Source: Phormidesmis priestleyi Ana (GTDB lineage Bacteria; Cyanobacteriota; Cyanobacteriia; Phormidesmidales; Phormidesmidaceae). Taken from it: 64,000 nucleotides of DNA. Below, one piece after another: positions 18,911 through 27,414 of this stretch. Location: the NCBI GenBank assembly GCA_001314865.1, contig LJZR01000008.1:62001-126000 (forward strand). Reading direction: 5' to 3'. Below the pieces are notes generated by a model. The model was not told the DNA's origin. It did no database searches and saw only the letters and a program-made list of their open reading frames with translations. A program made the translations under genes and the position numbers. The first letter of the stretch is position 1; the number at the start of each line of letters is the position of its first letter.

Positions 18911-19113
18911 TTCACTTGCACCCGTATTGTGACTGCTCACTTACCTGCCACAGCATCAACGGGCAAGAGCTTCTTCTCGAAGACGACTTTTCCTAACGAC
19001 ATCCGAGCATTAAAAGCTGCTAGCCAATGCCCAGCGCCTAAACCCCACAACCAGCCGATATCGCCAGCAGCCACTCCAAAGCCAATATCAATCTCTACCA
19101 AACATGTATACGC
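18911..19113 (+). pseudogene. Frameshifted remnant of a sulfotransferase C-terminus
   Basis: The reading frame must be switched to recover similarity to the end of the sulfotransferase at 8473-9267. RIVTAHLP (18923 onward) matches TIVDARPL. CHSINGQELLLEDDFS (18946-18993, next frame) matches RHGIDGLTLLYEGNFA. NDIRALKAASQCPAPK (18995 onward, first frame again) matches DEIRALKAAGQCPAPK. ADIASSHSKANINLY (19054 onward, second frame) matches IDVVSQHYKADLELY. There are three frame changes and an in-frame stop, so it cannot encode the protein. The upstream two thirds are missing, presumably replaced by the toxin genes. Confidence 0.75.
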
Positions 19114-19140
19114 ATTCGTATAAGCAAATAACCTGCGACC

Positions 19141-19716
19141 TCAATCGGCATCCCGCTCAAACGCCACATCTTCATAAAGTGCGACAAAAGTATCGGTGAA
19201 GTCAATGCTTTGCAGCGTAAACTCTTTTGCCTCTGGCGTGTAAGATTGCAACACCCAAAGCCCAGCCTCATTACGGCGAAAACACTCGACCCTTTGGCAG
19301 CGAGTATTGACCAAAACATACTCTTCCAAACTCTCCAACAGCTGATAGTCAATAAACTTATCCCCCCGATCAAACGCCTCAGTCGGTTTAGAAAGCACCT
19401 CTACAACCAGCTTAGGAAAGCGTTTATACTCCAAAGCTTCCTGATCGCGAAGATCGCACGTCACCATCACATCCGGATAATAAAAGCGGTTTCGAGCATC
19501 AATGCGAGCTTTCATATCAGAAATATAGACCCGACAACCCGTCCCCCGCACATGGTTACGAATCAACGCAAATAAATTGCCCGCAATCGTAACATGAGCC
19601 TCACTGGCTCCGGCCATTGCATATACTTCACCATCTATATACTCGTGCTTAACAGCCGCTTCCACCTCTAGCCGCAGGTATTCATCAGGCGAAAGATAGT
19701 AAGCAGAAGCAATCAT
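19141..19716 (-). CDS. Uma2 family (PD-(D/E)XK nuclease-like) protein
   Basis: About 191 residues from ATG 19716; the longest frame adds 22 unlikely residues from a TTG. It has SPDEYLRLE, KHEYIDGEVYAMAGAS, RIDARNRFYYPDVMVTC, KLVVEVLSKPTEAFDR and KFIDYQLLESLEEYVLV. The PDV...VEVLS arrangement gives the D...E-x-V core of the restriction-endonuclease-like fold. Uma2 genes are massively amplified in cyanobacteria; their biological role is unsettled and a transposition- or defence-linked nuclease is only a hypothesis. It is convergent with the vapC side. Confidence 0.8.
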   Translation of the reverse strand: MIASAYYLSPDEYLRLEVEAAVKHEYIDGEVYAMAGASEAHVTIAGNLFALIRNHVRGTGCRVYISDMKARIDARNRFYYPDVMVTCDLRDQEALEYKRFPKLVVEVLSKPTEAFDRGDKFIDYQLLESLEEYVLVNTRCQRVECFRRNEAGLWVLQSYTPEAKEFTLQSIDFTDTFVALYEDVAFERDAD

Positions 19717-19880
19717 AGGATTATTTCCCACAGCAAACCCAATGGCTTCAGAATAGCTTAAAAGCCCAGCCCCAGCATTCAAAGCCTCGAACCATTAACG
19801 TCAGTTTTAAATCAGCAATTTCTCAAACTGCCGCGAGGCAAGCCCTTCAACCCGCATAGCCTCTGATCAAGCAGTTGCAG

Positions 19881-20025
19881 TATTAAACTTATGAGGGCAA
19901 CAGAATGACTGCATTGCCCCCTGCATCGCGAGTCTGGGGGCTTGTGAATCTGCCCTCCCCCAAACTTGGGGAAACCCATTATTGGCTCAAGGGATAAATC
20001 TTATATTTCTAGAGGGGGCGTTCAT
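19881..20025 (-). repeat. Dispersed repeat, copy B (right arm of inverted pair)
   Basis: This is the reverse-complement counterpart of copy A. 19979-20013 is a 35-nt exact inverted match to 18054-18088, and 19901-19918 is an 18-nt exact inverted match to 18149-18166. The outer end reads AGAGGGGGCGTTCA. The pair encloses about 1.7 kb holding vapBC, the sulfotransferase remnant and Uma2. Confidence 0.75.
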
Positions 20026-20717
20026 TTAATAAAAAACTTTCAAAACTCCTAAAAACTCCTAAAAGCTTCTAATAAAGCCTCCAGTGCCGGTTGTAACAGC
20101 CCACCTTGGGGGCTTTGTTATTCGGTATACGAACAGCATTGAGCTGTCCTTCGGTTGCGTTCGGACATTTATCTAATCCCAATACCATCCTGATAGCTAA
20201 GTAGGCCAGTGCTATTAATAAGTAAGTAGGCTTTATGAAGCTGACGATCAAACCAAGTACTTGCACTCGCCCCCCGGCCCCCGAACTCGGGGGAGATCGC
20301 GAATTCGAAATACTCAGATCGCCCTTCCAGAAAGCTGTTGAACCTCTTGCCTCAGAGCCCCAAAGTTGGGGTTGGGGGCATCCAGGAAGGTAATAGTTTT
20401 CCTGCTTTTAATAACGCTGACCTACTTGCTGACCTACTTATAGAGAATGAAAATAACTCTGTTGAATTCTCTATCCGCAAGTTCTAAAGCCACAAGTTCT
20501 AAAGCCACAAATTTTAAATTCAGGCACACTTCCCTAACCGCATATTCTCCATATTCTCAATGATGAATACAATACCTTTGTAACTTTTGTGAGCCTAAGA
20601 TTTTATGAACCTAAGATAAAGCGCCGACGGCTTCTTTAAAGACGCCTTCATCAATAAACCTTTATTTATAAGTACGATACTATGATGGAGCGTACCATTG
20701 TTAGTTGAGTATTTTAG
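20026..20717. other. Non-coding stretch with degenerate repeat copies
   Basis: No supported gene. Two degraded relatives of the dispersed repeat can be seen: ~20.09-20.24 kb (AAGCCCCCAAGG type core, minus orientation, with CCTACTTA-like ends) and ~20.27-20.44 kb (GAGCCCCAAAGTTGGGG core, plus orientation, ending CTGACCTACTTGCTGACCTA). Around 20.47-20.52 kb the phrase AAGTTCTAAAGCCACA is repeated in tandem. The rest is A+T-rich and featureless to me. Confidence 0.45.
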
Positions 20718-20880
20718 TTAAGTAGCTCAGTATCGTTGAACCTATTGAGAGCACCTGAGATGAGGGCAACTGAGGGTAGCTGAGGGCAATAGACTGACTG
20801 CGTTGCCCCCCTGCCCCCCAAACTTGGGGGGCTTGTGAAGCCGGACTCTCTCGAACTGGGTCATCAAGGGGGGCGTTCAG
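20718..20880 (-). repeat. Dispersed repeat, copy E
   Basis: Read on the minus strand it starts GAACGCCCCCCTTGATGACC, has the palindromic core AAGCCCCCCAAGTTTGGGGG, then a GGCAACGCAGTCAGTCTATT block (diverged from the GGCAATGCAGTCATTCTG of copies A, B and H), an internal tandem of TTGCCCTC-like units, and ends CTGAGCTACTTA. It lacks the AAATATAAGATTTATCC block, so it is an older or deleted copy. Confidence 0.65.
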
Positions 20881-21008
20881 TTTCTGCAAATTAATTTGAC
20901 CGACTTATTTTATGCAATAAATATTTTCACATAAACTTATCGGTTACCATTTCCCCGCTGGTCGCCGATCTAATAAAAAAATCACCAATCAGGAGATATT
21001 TGAGTCCT

Positions 21009-22481
21009 ATGGAACCAGTCATGAACAAAGCGGTTACAGGCTATTTGCAGCAGGCCCGCGAGGCCCAAAAAGCCGGCAACATTGATGCCGCCGCTACAAA
21101 CTACAATCAAGCCCTCACTCTAGAGCCTCACAATATAGATATTCACCAGGCGCTAGGCAGTCTCTATCTTCGACAAAAAGAATACGAGCAAGCCAAAAGC
21201 AGCTATCTAAGCATTATTGGGATCAATGCAGATATTCCGCTAGCTCACTTTTGGTTAGGCCGCATTGCCCAAATCCAAGGTCGATTAGATGACGCCGCTG
21301 GTTCTTACGAATATGCCATTTATTTAGACTCATCCGATCCCCGCCCTCATGAGTTTTTGGGCGAAGTACAGTTTGCCAAGCGCAACTTTCCATATGCTGC
21401 AGACTGTTATAAAAGAGCGATCGCCCAAGGGAGCAATTCCCCACGATCTCGTTTCATGCTAGGCCGAATCGCACAACAAAATAACGATGACCAGGCTGCT
21501 TTGGACTACTATCAGCAGGCAATCGCACTCAACGACAAAAACGCTGGCTTCTACATGGCTATTGGCAGTATTTACTCTAGCCAAAAGCAGCTGACAGAAG
21601 CCGCACAAGCTTATAAAACGGCTACCGAACTCAACGGAAATCTGCAAAATGCCTTCTTTCAACTAGGCCGCATTGCCCAAATGCAAAAGGATGAAGAAGG
21701 TGCGATTGCCGCCTTCAAAAAAGCCATTGAGCTAAATCCTGAAGATGCCAGACCTTATCAGTTCTTAGCCGAAACTCAGTTTAGCCAGAAAGCGTTTGAT
21801 CTGGCAGCCGCTAATTATGAGAAAGCAATCAAGCTAGGGTCACAGGCTCCGTCGGTTCGTTTTAAGCTTGGCCGGATTGCGCAGCAAAACAAAGATTTTG
21901 AAGCGGCGATTAGCTGGTACGAGCAGGCGATCGCCCTGAACGATCAAAACCCTCAGTTCCACTACTGGCTGGGCACCGCGCAAGCACAACAAAACGATAT
22001 TGAAGGCGCAAAAGCCAGCTACACCCAGGCACTCGCACTCAACTCAGAGCTTAAAGTAGCCCAGCAAAAGCTCGATAGTCTTTTAGCCGCCGAAAGCTCA
22101 TCTGCCGAAAGCTCAGCCACTGAAAGCTTAGCCAGCGAGAGCGTCGAAACCCAAAGCCCACCCCCCAACACTGCGCCCACTCAGTCAGTAGAAGGCTTTA
22201 GCATCAGCATCTCCAGACCTGACACAACCAACCCCGTCGTCTCTTCCTCTGATTATCCAGCCCCCACTTTCTTCTCAGAGCAGCCAGCTGAAGAATCCAG
22301 CAACACAGCGGTCTTTAAACAGGAAACGCTCGCTCCTGAAAAACCGCAAAAGCAGCCCAATCGCTACCCCGGCAGCTCATCTACCGCAGCAGCCCTAACC
22401 CTAGAGAACCCAAACGCTCGTAATCCATTTGAAAAAGCAATTGATCTACTGAAGTCTGCGGGCAAAGCACTCGGACTATAG
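21009..22481 (+). CDS. Tetratricopeptide-repeat protein
   Basis: About 490 residues. Residues ~10-360 are ten or so 34-residue TPRs in alternating phase (AATNYNQALTLEPH, AAGSYEYAIYLDSS, AIAAFKKAIELNPE, AISWYEQAIALNDQ), with a recurring RF(M/K)LGRIAQQN turn. The last ~130 residues are low-complexity Ser/Glu/Pro (AAESSSAESSATESLASES) with no visible fold. There is no catalytic domain, so it is a protein-protein scaffold. AGGAG at 20991-20995 sits 4 nt before a TTG (21000) and 13 nt before ATG 21009; both starts are possible. The adjacent repeats on both sides suggest a mobile neighbourhood. Confidence 0.75.
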   Translation: MEPVMNKAVTGYLQQAREAQKAGNIDAAATNYNQALTLEPHNIDIHQALGSLYLRQKEYEQAKSSYLSIIGINADIPLAHFWLGRIAQIQGRLDDAAGSYEYAIYLDSSDPRPHEFLGEVQFAKRNFPYAADCYKRAIAQGSNSPRSRFMLGRIAQQNNDDQAALDYYQQAIALNDKNAGFYMAIGSIYSSQKQLTEAAQAYKTATELNGNLQNAFFQLGRIAQMQKDEEGAIAAFKKAIELNPEDARPYQFLAETQFSQKAFDLAAANYEKAIKLGSQAPSVRFKLGRIAQQNKDFEAAISWYEQAIALNDQNPQFHYWLGTAQAQQNDIEGAKASYTQALALNSELKVAQQKLDSLLAAESSSAESSATESLASESVETQSPPPNTAPTQSVEGFSISISRPDTTNPVVSSSDYPAPTFFSEQPAEESSNTAVFKQETLAPEKPQKQPNRYPGSSSTAAALTLENPNARNPFEKAIDLLKSAGKALGL

Positions 22482-22520
22482 ATTAAGCGCGAGATTAGGG
22501 ATAGGCAAATAAATAAAGTA

Positions 22521-22604
22521 CTGCTTTCCCTTTTCTCCCTGGGGAAAGGGCAATGCCGTAATTCTGTTGCCCTTATAGGTTTAATGATGCTGAGCTACTT
22601 ATAA
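22521..22604 (+). repeat. Dispersed repeat, copy F (3' half)
   Basis: It keeps the right-hand part of the element: a small hairpin TTTCCC/GGGAAA, GGCAATGCCGTAATTCTGTT, then GCCCTTATAG and GATGCTGAGCTACTTA. The left block is missing. It lies between the TPR gene stop and the DUF2442 gene. Confidence 0.6.
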
Positions 22605-22645
22605 ACCTTATAGACTATAGAAAATTGCTAGCCGACTTGAATCAA

Positions 22646-22948
22646 CTACTGTATTCTTGATTCCAACCAGCGCTGAAATGATTTTTGGCTTTCTCCAGAA
22701 GGTTGTCCAAAAATGAGATTTTTGAGGCTGACATCCTCATCAAGCTCATTCCAGTGAATACCGCTACCGCCCCCTATAAATCTATAACTGCTGCGCTCCT
22801 CAGTCGAGCCCTGAAGTAGGCGAGGATACCAAGCTAAGGGAACGGAGATAGTGCGACCATCTGATAAATCGACAGACAGTGATTCGTCTGTTATGGTTAC
22901 TTGTTGAATGGTAGGAACTTCAAGCAGCTCAATCGTTAAAGAATTCAT
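22646..22948 (-). CDS. DUF2442 domain protein (antitoxin-like partner)
   Basis: 100 residues. The core VTITDESLSVDLSDGRTISVPLAWYPRLL is the DUF2442 signature, followed by a W-N-E-L-D-E-D acidic patch (GIHWNELDEDVSL). It overlaps the DUF4160 gene by 20 bp. DUF4160/DUF2442 pairs recur in bacteria and are widely suspected to be toxin-antitoxin modules; which partner is toxic, and how, is not established to my knowledge. A C-terminal extension of ~15 residues is of no known meaning. Confidence 0.75.
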   Translation of the reverse strand: MNSLTIELLEVPTIQQVTITDESLSVDLSDGRTISVPLAWYPRLLQGSTEERSSYRFIGGGSGIHWNELDEDVSLKNLIFGQPSGESQKSFQRWLESRIQ

Positions 22949-23165
22949 TCCACCCTTTCAGTAGTTGTGATTGGTGTTCTTCTACAAGCTTTTGAATGCG
23001 GTTTATCTCTACACGGTTAAACCCCCTGTTGCTTTGAAGACGAATAGGCGAAAGCCAAAATTTAGCTTCGGCATTGTCACGTTCAACATGTATGTGAGGC
23101 GGTTCGTCGCGATCGCCCGCATAGCAGAAAAAACGATACGGGCCGACACTGAAAAAAGTAGGCAT
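22929..23165 (-). CDS. DUF4160 domain protein
   Basis: 78 residues. The motif FFCYAGDRDEPPHIHVERDNAEAKFWL, with its E-P-P-H-I-H-V core, is diagnostic of DUF4160. The acidic/His cluster could bind a metal or form a catalytic site, but that is inference. The C-terminal half is an amphipathic helix (VEINRIQKLVEEHQSQLLKGW). It is the first gene of a two-gene operon with DUF2442. Confidence 0.8.
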   Translation of the reverse strand: MPTFFSVGPYRFFCYAGDRDEPPHIHVERDNAEAKFWLSPIRLQSNRGFNRVEINRIQKLVEEHQSQLLKGWNEFFND

Positions 23166-23190
23166 TCAAAACTTTAGTTTAACTGACTTG

Positions 23191-23226
23191 TGACGCCCCC
23201 CGATCCACAAGTTTGGGGGATTTGAG
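23191..23226. repeat. Dispersed repeat, copy G (core only)
   Basis: Only the GACGCCCCCCGATCCACAAG...TTTGGGGG core survives just upstream of the DUF4160 gene. The match is short, so its membership of the family is tentative. Confidence 0.4.
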
Positions 23227-23272
23227 TTCGGTTCTTAATGATCAGAGCACTTGGGCTGTAGATTAAGATCCG

Positions 23273-23701
23273 CTAAAGATAGCGATATTTTGCGCCTAGC
23301 GTTAGGGCAGCGCCAATGCACAGCAGCAAAAATAAGCCCACAGCGACAGCTCCCATCCAAATGAATTTTTGGGAGCTGTGATTATGATTGGAAGGCTGCG
23401 ATCGCTTAAAAAGGTCATCATCTCCCAACTGCTCAGTCGCAATCCGTTTCGCTACTTGAGGCGAAACCCGCAGATGCCAAATATTCTCCGGCTGCACCAA
23501 GATCACCGGGCCATTGCCACACTGCCCCAAGCAGCCTGAAGCCTCCACCGTAACTTCAGCCGGAGCCTGTTGCTGCAACACCTTCAAGACCGCCTCAGCC
23601 CCCTGCTGCTGGCAGGTCACATTTTGACATGCCAGTACCTTGGGCGTCTTTTTTGGGGGCGTCCTTTTGGGGCGCCGTTCATCAGACAAATTGTCAGGCA
23701 T
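23273..23701 (-). CDS. Thioredoxin-fold [2Fe-2S] ferredoxin-like protein with C-terminal membrane anchor
   Basis: 142 residues. Four cysteines in the pattern of thioredoxin-like [2Fe-2S] proteins: C25 and C30 (VLACQNVTC), C57 and C61 (GCLGQCGNGP), with a conserved VILVQPENIWH strand. A single hydrophobic helix near residues 117-135 (MGAVAVGLFLLLCIGAALTL) would anchor it to the membrane. The N-terminus is basic and Pro-rich. The start codon overlaps the menD stop (TAATG), so it is translationally coupled to menD. An electron-transfer role is likely but the partner is unknown. Confidence 0.7.
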   Translation of the reverse strand: MPDNLSDERRPKRTPPKKTPKVLACQNVTCQQQGAEAVLKVLQQQAPAEVTVEASGCLGQCGNGPVILVQPENIWHLRVSPQVAKRIATEQLGDDDLFKRSQPSNHNHSSQKFIWMGAVAVGLFLLLCIGAALTLGAKYRYL

Positions 23702-25596
23702 TACAATTTTTTTCCCTGTAGTAGCGCCTTACGCTGCCGAACACTGTGCTTGCGGTTCTGCGCCGGAGAATCTTCACCGCACATCACCTCCATTAAGCGC
23801 ATCCCTTGATCCGGCAAGCGCCTCACACAGTCTACAAAATCCTTCACCGTTTCAACCCGCTGATAGGCAATGCCATAGGCCGCGCACAAGGCGACAAAAT
23901 CCACCGACTGCGGCGTGACAAAATACTTTTCAAACTCAGGCTCAAACTGTGAAATCGGCAGCATTTCAAAAATTCCGCCCCCAAAATTGTTGATGAGCAC
24001 AATGGTGAGATGGCCCACCAGTTGAGGCGCATTTAACAAGCCATTCGTATCATGCAAAAAAGCCAAGTCGCCTGTGAGCAGCACCGTTGGACGATTGCGA
24101 TGCGCCAGCCCCATGGCCGTTGAAAGCGTCCCGTCAATGCCATTGGCCCCTCGGCTAAAAACCAGCTGAATATGGCGATCGCCCACCGGCCAAAAAGACT
24201 CTACATCCCTCACTGGCATACTGTTTGCCACAAACAACGGAACCGCCTCTGGCAAATGCTTAGCCAGCAGCCAAACCAGTTTACTTTCTACCAAGGCAGG
24301 CTCCTGAGTGAGCTGTTGGTCTAGCTGCTGGCGCGTGCTTGCCTCCCAGCTGAGCCACTGCTGCCGGTACGCCAGCTGAGCTTTTGGCATCTGTCGCTGA
24401 AGCACAGCGCCTCGCTGAGGCATAGCGCCTACCAACGGGGCAGTGGGCGAAAACGAGGCAAACACCTGAGCCACTTCATGCGCGATCGCCTCAACCGTTG
24501 CCGTTACAAAATGAGTCATCCCATGCAAAGGGTCTAAATTTTGCCCTGAGCCAATAATCCAACGCTGGGCATTAGCGGCTTGCAGCCACTGTCGCAACGC
24601 CTTACTCGTGGGCAAAGGGCCTAGCTGAATCACGTTTTGAGGACTGAGTGCATGGGCTTGCTCAGGCGATCGCAAAATAATGTCGTAAGTAGAAACCAGC
24701 GCCTCATTTAGGCTGCCATAGTTGCGCAAAGGCGAGAGCCCTTCAGCCAAAACAGGCCAACCCAACGCTTGTGACAGCTGACTCACGGCCCGACAGTAGG
24801 CTTCAGGATTAGCCGGAGTCGCTGGCCCTGCAATAATGACGCCCCGATGACATTGTTGCCAGGTAGCTAGCCAGGTGGCCATGGGTAACGTCGTTTGTTG
24901 AAGCACCCGTTCAGGGGTGGGGTTAGTTTCAAGTTCTGGGCCAGAAACATCCGAAACACCAGAAACCGCCGAAACCGCCGAGAAAAAATGAGCCGGATGA
25001 AAAGTTGCTGCGATCGCTGCCATCACATCCGCCATCTCCGGATTGGCCACAGGCGGCAGCGGATCGCGAAACGGACAGTTTAAGTGAACCGGCCCGGCAA
25101 ACGGTGCCACCGCCCGCCCCCAGGCACTCACCAAAGTCTGCCGCAAATATGCCAGCATTTCGGCACTCGCCATCGGCACCGCCATCTCGCTGTAATGCTT
25201 CACAAAGCCGCCATACAGCTTTTGCTGATCAATCGTTTGCCCCGAAGCGCAATCTCTCATTTCAGCTGGCCGATCCGCCGTCAATACCAACAGCGGCACA
25301 CCACTTTCAAACGCCTCAATCACCGCCGGATAAAAGTTCGCACCCGCCGTCCCTGAAGTACACACCAACGCTACCGGGCGATGCTGCCGCTTGGCACAGC
25401 CCAACGCAAAAAAAGCCGCCGAGCGCTCGTCTAAAATCGGCAGCGCTTCAATCTCAGGATGTCGGGCGAAGGCATAGGTCAGCGGCGTAGAGCGAGAGCC
25501 CGGACACACAATCGCCGTCTTAAGCCCCAATCGAGCGAGCGTCTCTACCGCGACCGACGCCCACAAACTGTTGACGTTACGAAAATCAATGGGCAT
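23701..25596 (-). CDS. menD: 2-succinyl-5-enolpyruvyl-6-hydroxy-3-cyclohexene-1-carboxylate synthase (MenD)
   Basis: 631 residues. A ThDP enzyme that joins isochorismate and 2-oxoglutarate in phylloquinone (vitamin K1) synthesis, the photosystem I cofactor route in cyanobacteria. It has the N-terminal CPGSRSTPLTYAF and DERSAAFFALG motifs, VCTSGTAGANFYPAV, the FSRGANGIDGTLSTAMG motif and the ThDP/Mg motif TGDLAFLHDTNGLL. ATG 25596 begins 14 bp after the menF stop. Between residues ~210 and 235 there is an in-frame tandem insert (AVSAVSGVSDVSG) encoded by a 9-bp repeat. It is longer than typical MenD (~560-580). Confidence 0.95.
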   Translation of the reverse strand: MPIDFRNVNSLWASVAVETLARLGLKTAIVCPGSRSTPLTYAFARHPEIEALPILDERSAAFFALGCAKRQHRPVALVCTSGTAGANFYPAVIEAFESGVPLLVLTADRPAEMRDCASGQTIDQQKLYGGFVKHYSEMAVPMASAEMLAYLRQTLVSAWGRAVAPFAGPVHLNCPFRDPLPPVANPEMADVMAAIAATFHPAHFFSAVSAVSGVSDVSGPELETNPTPERVLQQTTLPMATWLATWQQCHRGVIIAGPATPANPEAYCRAVSQLSQALGWPVLAEGLSPLRNYGSLNEALVSTYDIILRSPEQAHALSPQNVIQLGPLPTSKALRQWLQAANAQRWIIGSGQNLDPLHGMTHFVTATVEAIAHEVAQVFASFSPTAPLVGAMPQRGAVLQRQMPKAQLAYRQQWLSWEASTRQQLDQQLTQEPALVESKLVWLLAKHLPEAVPLFVANSMPVRDVESFWPVGDRHIQLVFSRGANGIDGTLSTAMGLAHRNRPTVLLTGDLAFLHDTNGLLNAPQLVGHLTIVLINNFGGGIFEMLPISQFEPEFEKYFVTPQSVDFVALCAAYGIAYQRVETVKDFVDCVRRLPDQGMRLMEVMCGEDSPAQNRKHSVRQRKALLQGKKL

Positions 25597-25610
25597 TCAC
25601 CACCCGTTCC

Positions 25611-27224
25611 TTACACCAGCGCATTCAGCAGCGTCTGCAATTTTAGCTTGATCTCTGCCAATTCTTTGGCCGGTTCAGAGCCCGCCACAATTCCGGCCCC
25701 GGCATATAGCCTCGCCTTGCAGCCATCTATCAGCGCCGAGCGAATGCCGACAATAAATTCGCTATTGCCCTCGGTGTCTATCCAGCCAAAGGGCGCAGTA
25801 TACAGCCCTCGGTTAAATCGTTCATGCTGCCGGATAAACTCACAGGCCCGCTGCGGCGGCACTCCTGCTACCGCAGGCGTAGGATGCAGCTTGGCTAAAA
25901 CCTCTAACGGCTGGACGCTTTGCGGGCTATTGAGGGCGGCGCTAATCGGGGTGTGCAAGTGCTGCACATGTAAAAGCCGCAGCAGCTGAGGACTCGCCGC
26001 ATAGTGAGGATTCAGGCCCAGCGATCGCAGCTGCTCGACAATAAATTCCACCACGACTCGATGCTCGTAGCGCTCTTTTTGCGAATGTAACAGCGTCTGA
26101 CCCAGCTGCCAATCGATGCCCCGGTTCACCGCACGCGATGTGGTGCCTGCTAGCGCCTCAGTGGTGAGCTGCCCTTGGGTAATCGTCAGCAGCCGTTCGG
26201 GGCTCGCCCCAATAAACGACTGGCCCCTGCCATTCCCCACTGAAAATACCGTGCAGTCAGGATGATGACGCCGCAGCGCTTGCAGCGATCGCACCACATC
26301 CACCGGCTGCGCCACCACCACATCCATTACATCGGCCAGCACCACCTTATGCAGCTTTTTCGCCTGTACCTGCTTTAGCGCCGCCGTCACCGCATTTTCA
26401 AAATTCGCCACATCTTTGGCGACTGACCGCCCGCCCAAATAGCCCACTGGCCGGTAGCTAATCTGCTCAGCTGTTATCAGCCGCCGCAGCCGCTCATACA
26501 TCCAATCCACCGCACTGCTCACATCGGTCGTAGGCGACACCAAGCAGTTAAAGGTCACCACCGAAGCCTCTGCGCTGGTTTGCACCTGGATTTTGGGCAC
26601 AAAGACATAGGCAGGCTCAAACTCAGCGGGCTGCCCAGTCAGTTCTTCAGGTGATTCTTCAGTTGGTTCTTTAGGCGGTTCGGGGTCAGGCTCTGGGACA
26701 GGTTCTGCAAAAAAGGTCGCGCTGAAAAAAAAGTGACCCCTTTGCCGCTCTGCCTGTCTAGCGGCAAGGTCGGTCACGGGCGATCGCGACGGTGCCAAAT
26801 AATTCGGCAGCTGATTCGGCAGCTGATTAGATAAAGGCGTCACCGAAGAGTCGGGCGCAGATAGCGCACTCAGGCGGCTATACCGTACCGGCTCCGCATA
26901 CAAAAACTGCCGCTGCCAAAAGTTGATAAAGTCTTGCGATCGCGAAAATCGGTTGGTGCCCGCCGCCTCAAAGGCAACTGCAACGCCAATGCCTACCATC
27001 GAAAGCGGCTGAGGTGAGTCGTAATAGGCATGTCGCTCGCTCGGCTCACCCAAGGCCGACAGCACCACCCAAGGCGCAATGGGCCGCGCCATAAAGGTGA
27101 GGCTCGCAATCTTCGCCTGACCCAGCTGAATCGCCTGCTGCTGGGCACAGGTTAAAAACCGGAGCGATCGCGCCCTTTCATAGCTGGTGTCAAAAATATC
27201 GATTTCGTGCTGAACAACTGGCAT
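25611..27224 (-). CDS. menF: Isochorismate synthase (MenF type)
   Basis: 537 residues of the chorismate-utilising enzyme family. It converts chorismate to isochorismate, the first committed phylloquinone step. The catalytic half runs from ~260: KVVLADVMDVV, IGASPERLL, TEALAGTTSR, ERYEHRVVVEFI, LHPTPAVAGVP, GLYTAPFGWIDTEGN and AGAGIVAGSEPAKEL. Between residues ~135 and 215 lies a Pro/Glu-rich low-complexity insert (PVPEPDPEPPKEPTEESPEE) plus a QLPNQLPN duplication, which look like repeat-driven insertions. It forms an operon with menD and the ferredoxin-like gene. Confidence 0.92.
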   Translation of the reverse strand: MPVVQHEIDIFDTSYERARSLRFLTCAQQQAIQLGQAKIASLTFMARPIAPWVVLSALGEPSERHAYYDSPQPLSMVGIGVAVAFEAAGTNRFSRSQDFINFWQRQFLYAEPVRYSRLSALSAPDSSVTPLSNQLPNQLPNYLAPSRSPVTDLAARQAERQRGHFFFSATFFAEPVPEPDPEPPKEPTEESPEELTGQPAEFEPAYVFVPKIQVQTSAEASVVTFNCLVSPTTDVSSAVDWMYERLRRLITAEQISYRPVGYLGGRSVAKDVANFENAVTAALKQVQAKKLHKVVLADVMDVVVAQPVDVVRSLQALRRHHPDCTVFSVGNGRGQSFIGASPERLLTITQGQLTTEALAGTTSRAVNRGIDWQLGQTLLHSQKERYEHRVVVEFIVEQLRSLGLNPHYAASPQLLRLLHVQHLHTPISAALNSPQSVQPLEVLAKLHPTPAVAGVPPQRACEFIRQHERFNRGLYTAPFGWIDTEGNSEFIVGIRSALIDGCKARLYAGAGIVAGSEPAKELAEIKLKLQTLLNALV

Positions 27225-27341
27225 GAAGGGTGCAGTAACCGGCGATCTCTCAATTTTCCCATGCGATTCACCAATCTCAAAACTTCATGCAGTAAATCAA
27301 GAATGATGAATAATCAATTAATCCATGGCTGAACGCAGAGG

Positions 27342-27405
27342 TTGAATGCATGGGTTAAATGCATGGGCTGAATGCATGGATGAAATGCATGGGCTGAATG
27401 CATAG
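27342..27405. repeat. Short tandem repeat, ~13-bp unit x5
   Basis: Units of the form TGAATGCATGGGC (with TAAATGCATGGG and TGAAATGCATGGGC variants) follow one another directly after the Uma2 gene stop. The units differ by a few bases. It is non-coding. Confidence 0.75.
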
Positions 27406-27414
27406 AGACAAGGA

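Noticed and set aside
18779-19123. 114-residue plus-strand frame after vapC
   Set aside because: Not an intact gene: it overlaps the end of vapC, and its only similarity, to the sulfotransferase end, needs frame changes; it is listed as a pseudogene remnant instead.
25005-25490. 161-residue plus-strand frame opposite menD
   Set aside because: Antisense shadow of menD, with basic low-complexity composition; menD has full family motifs.
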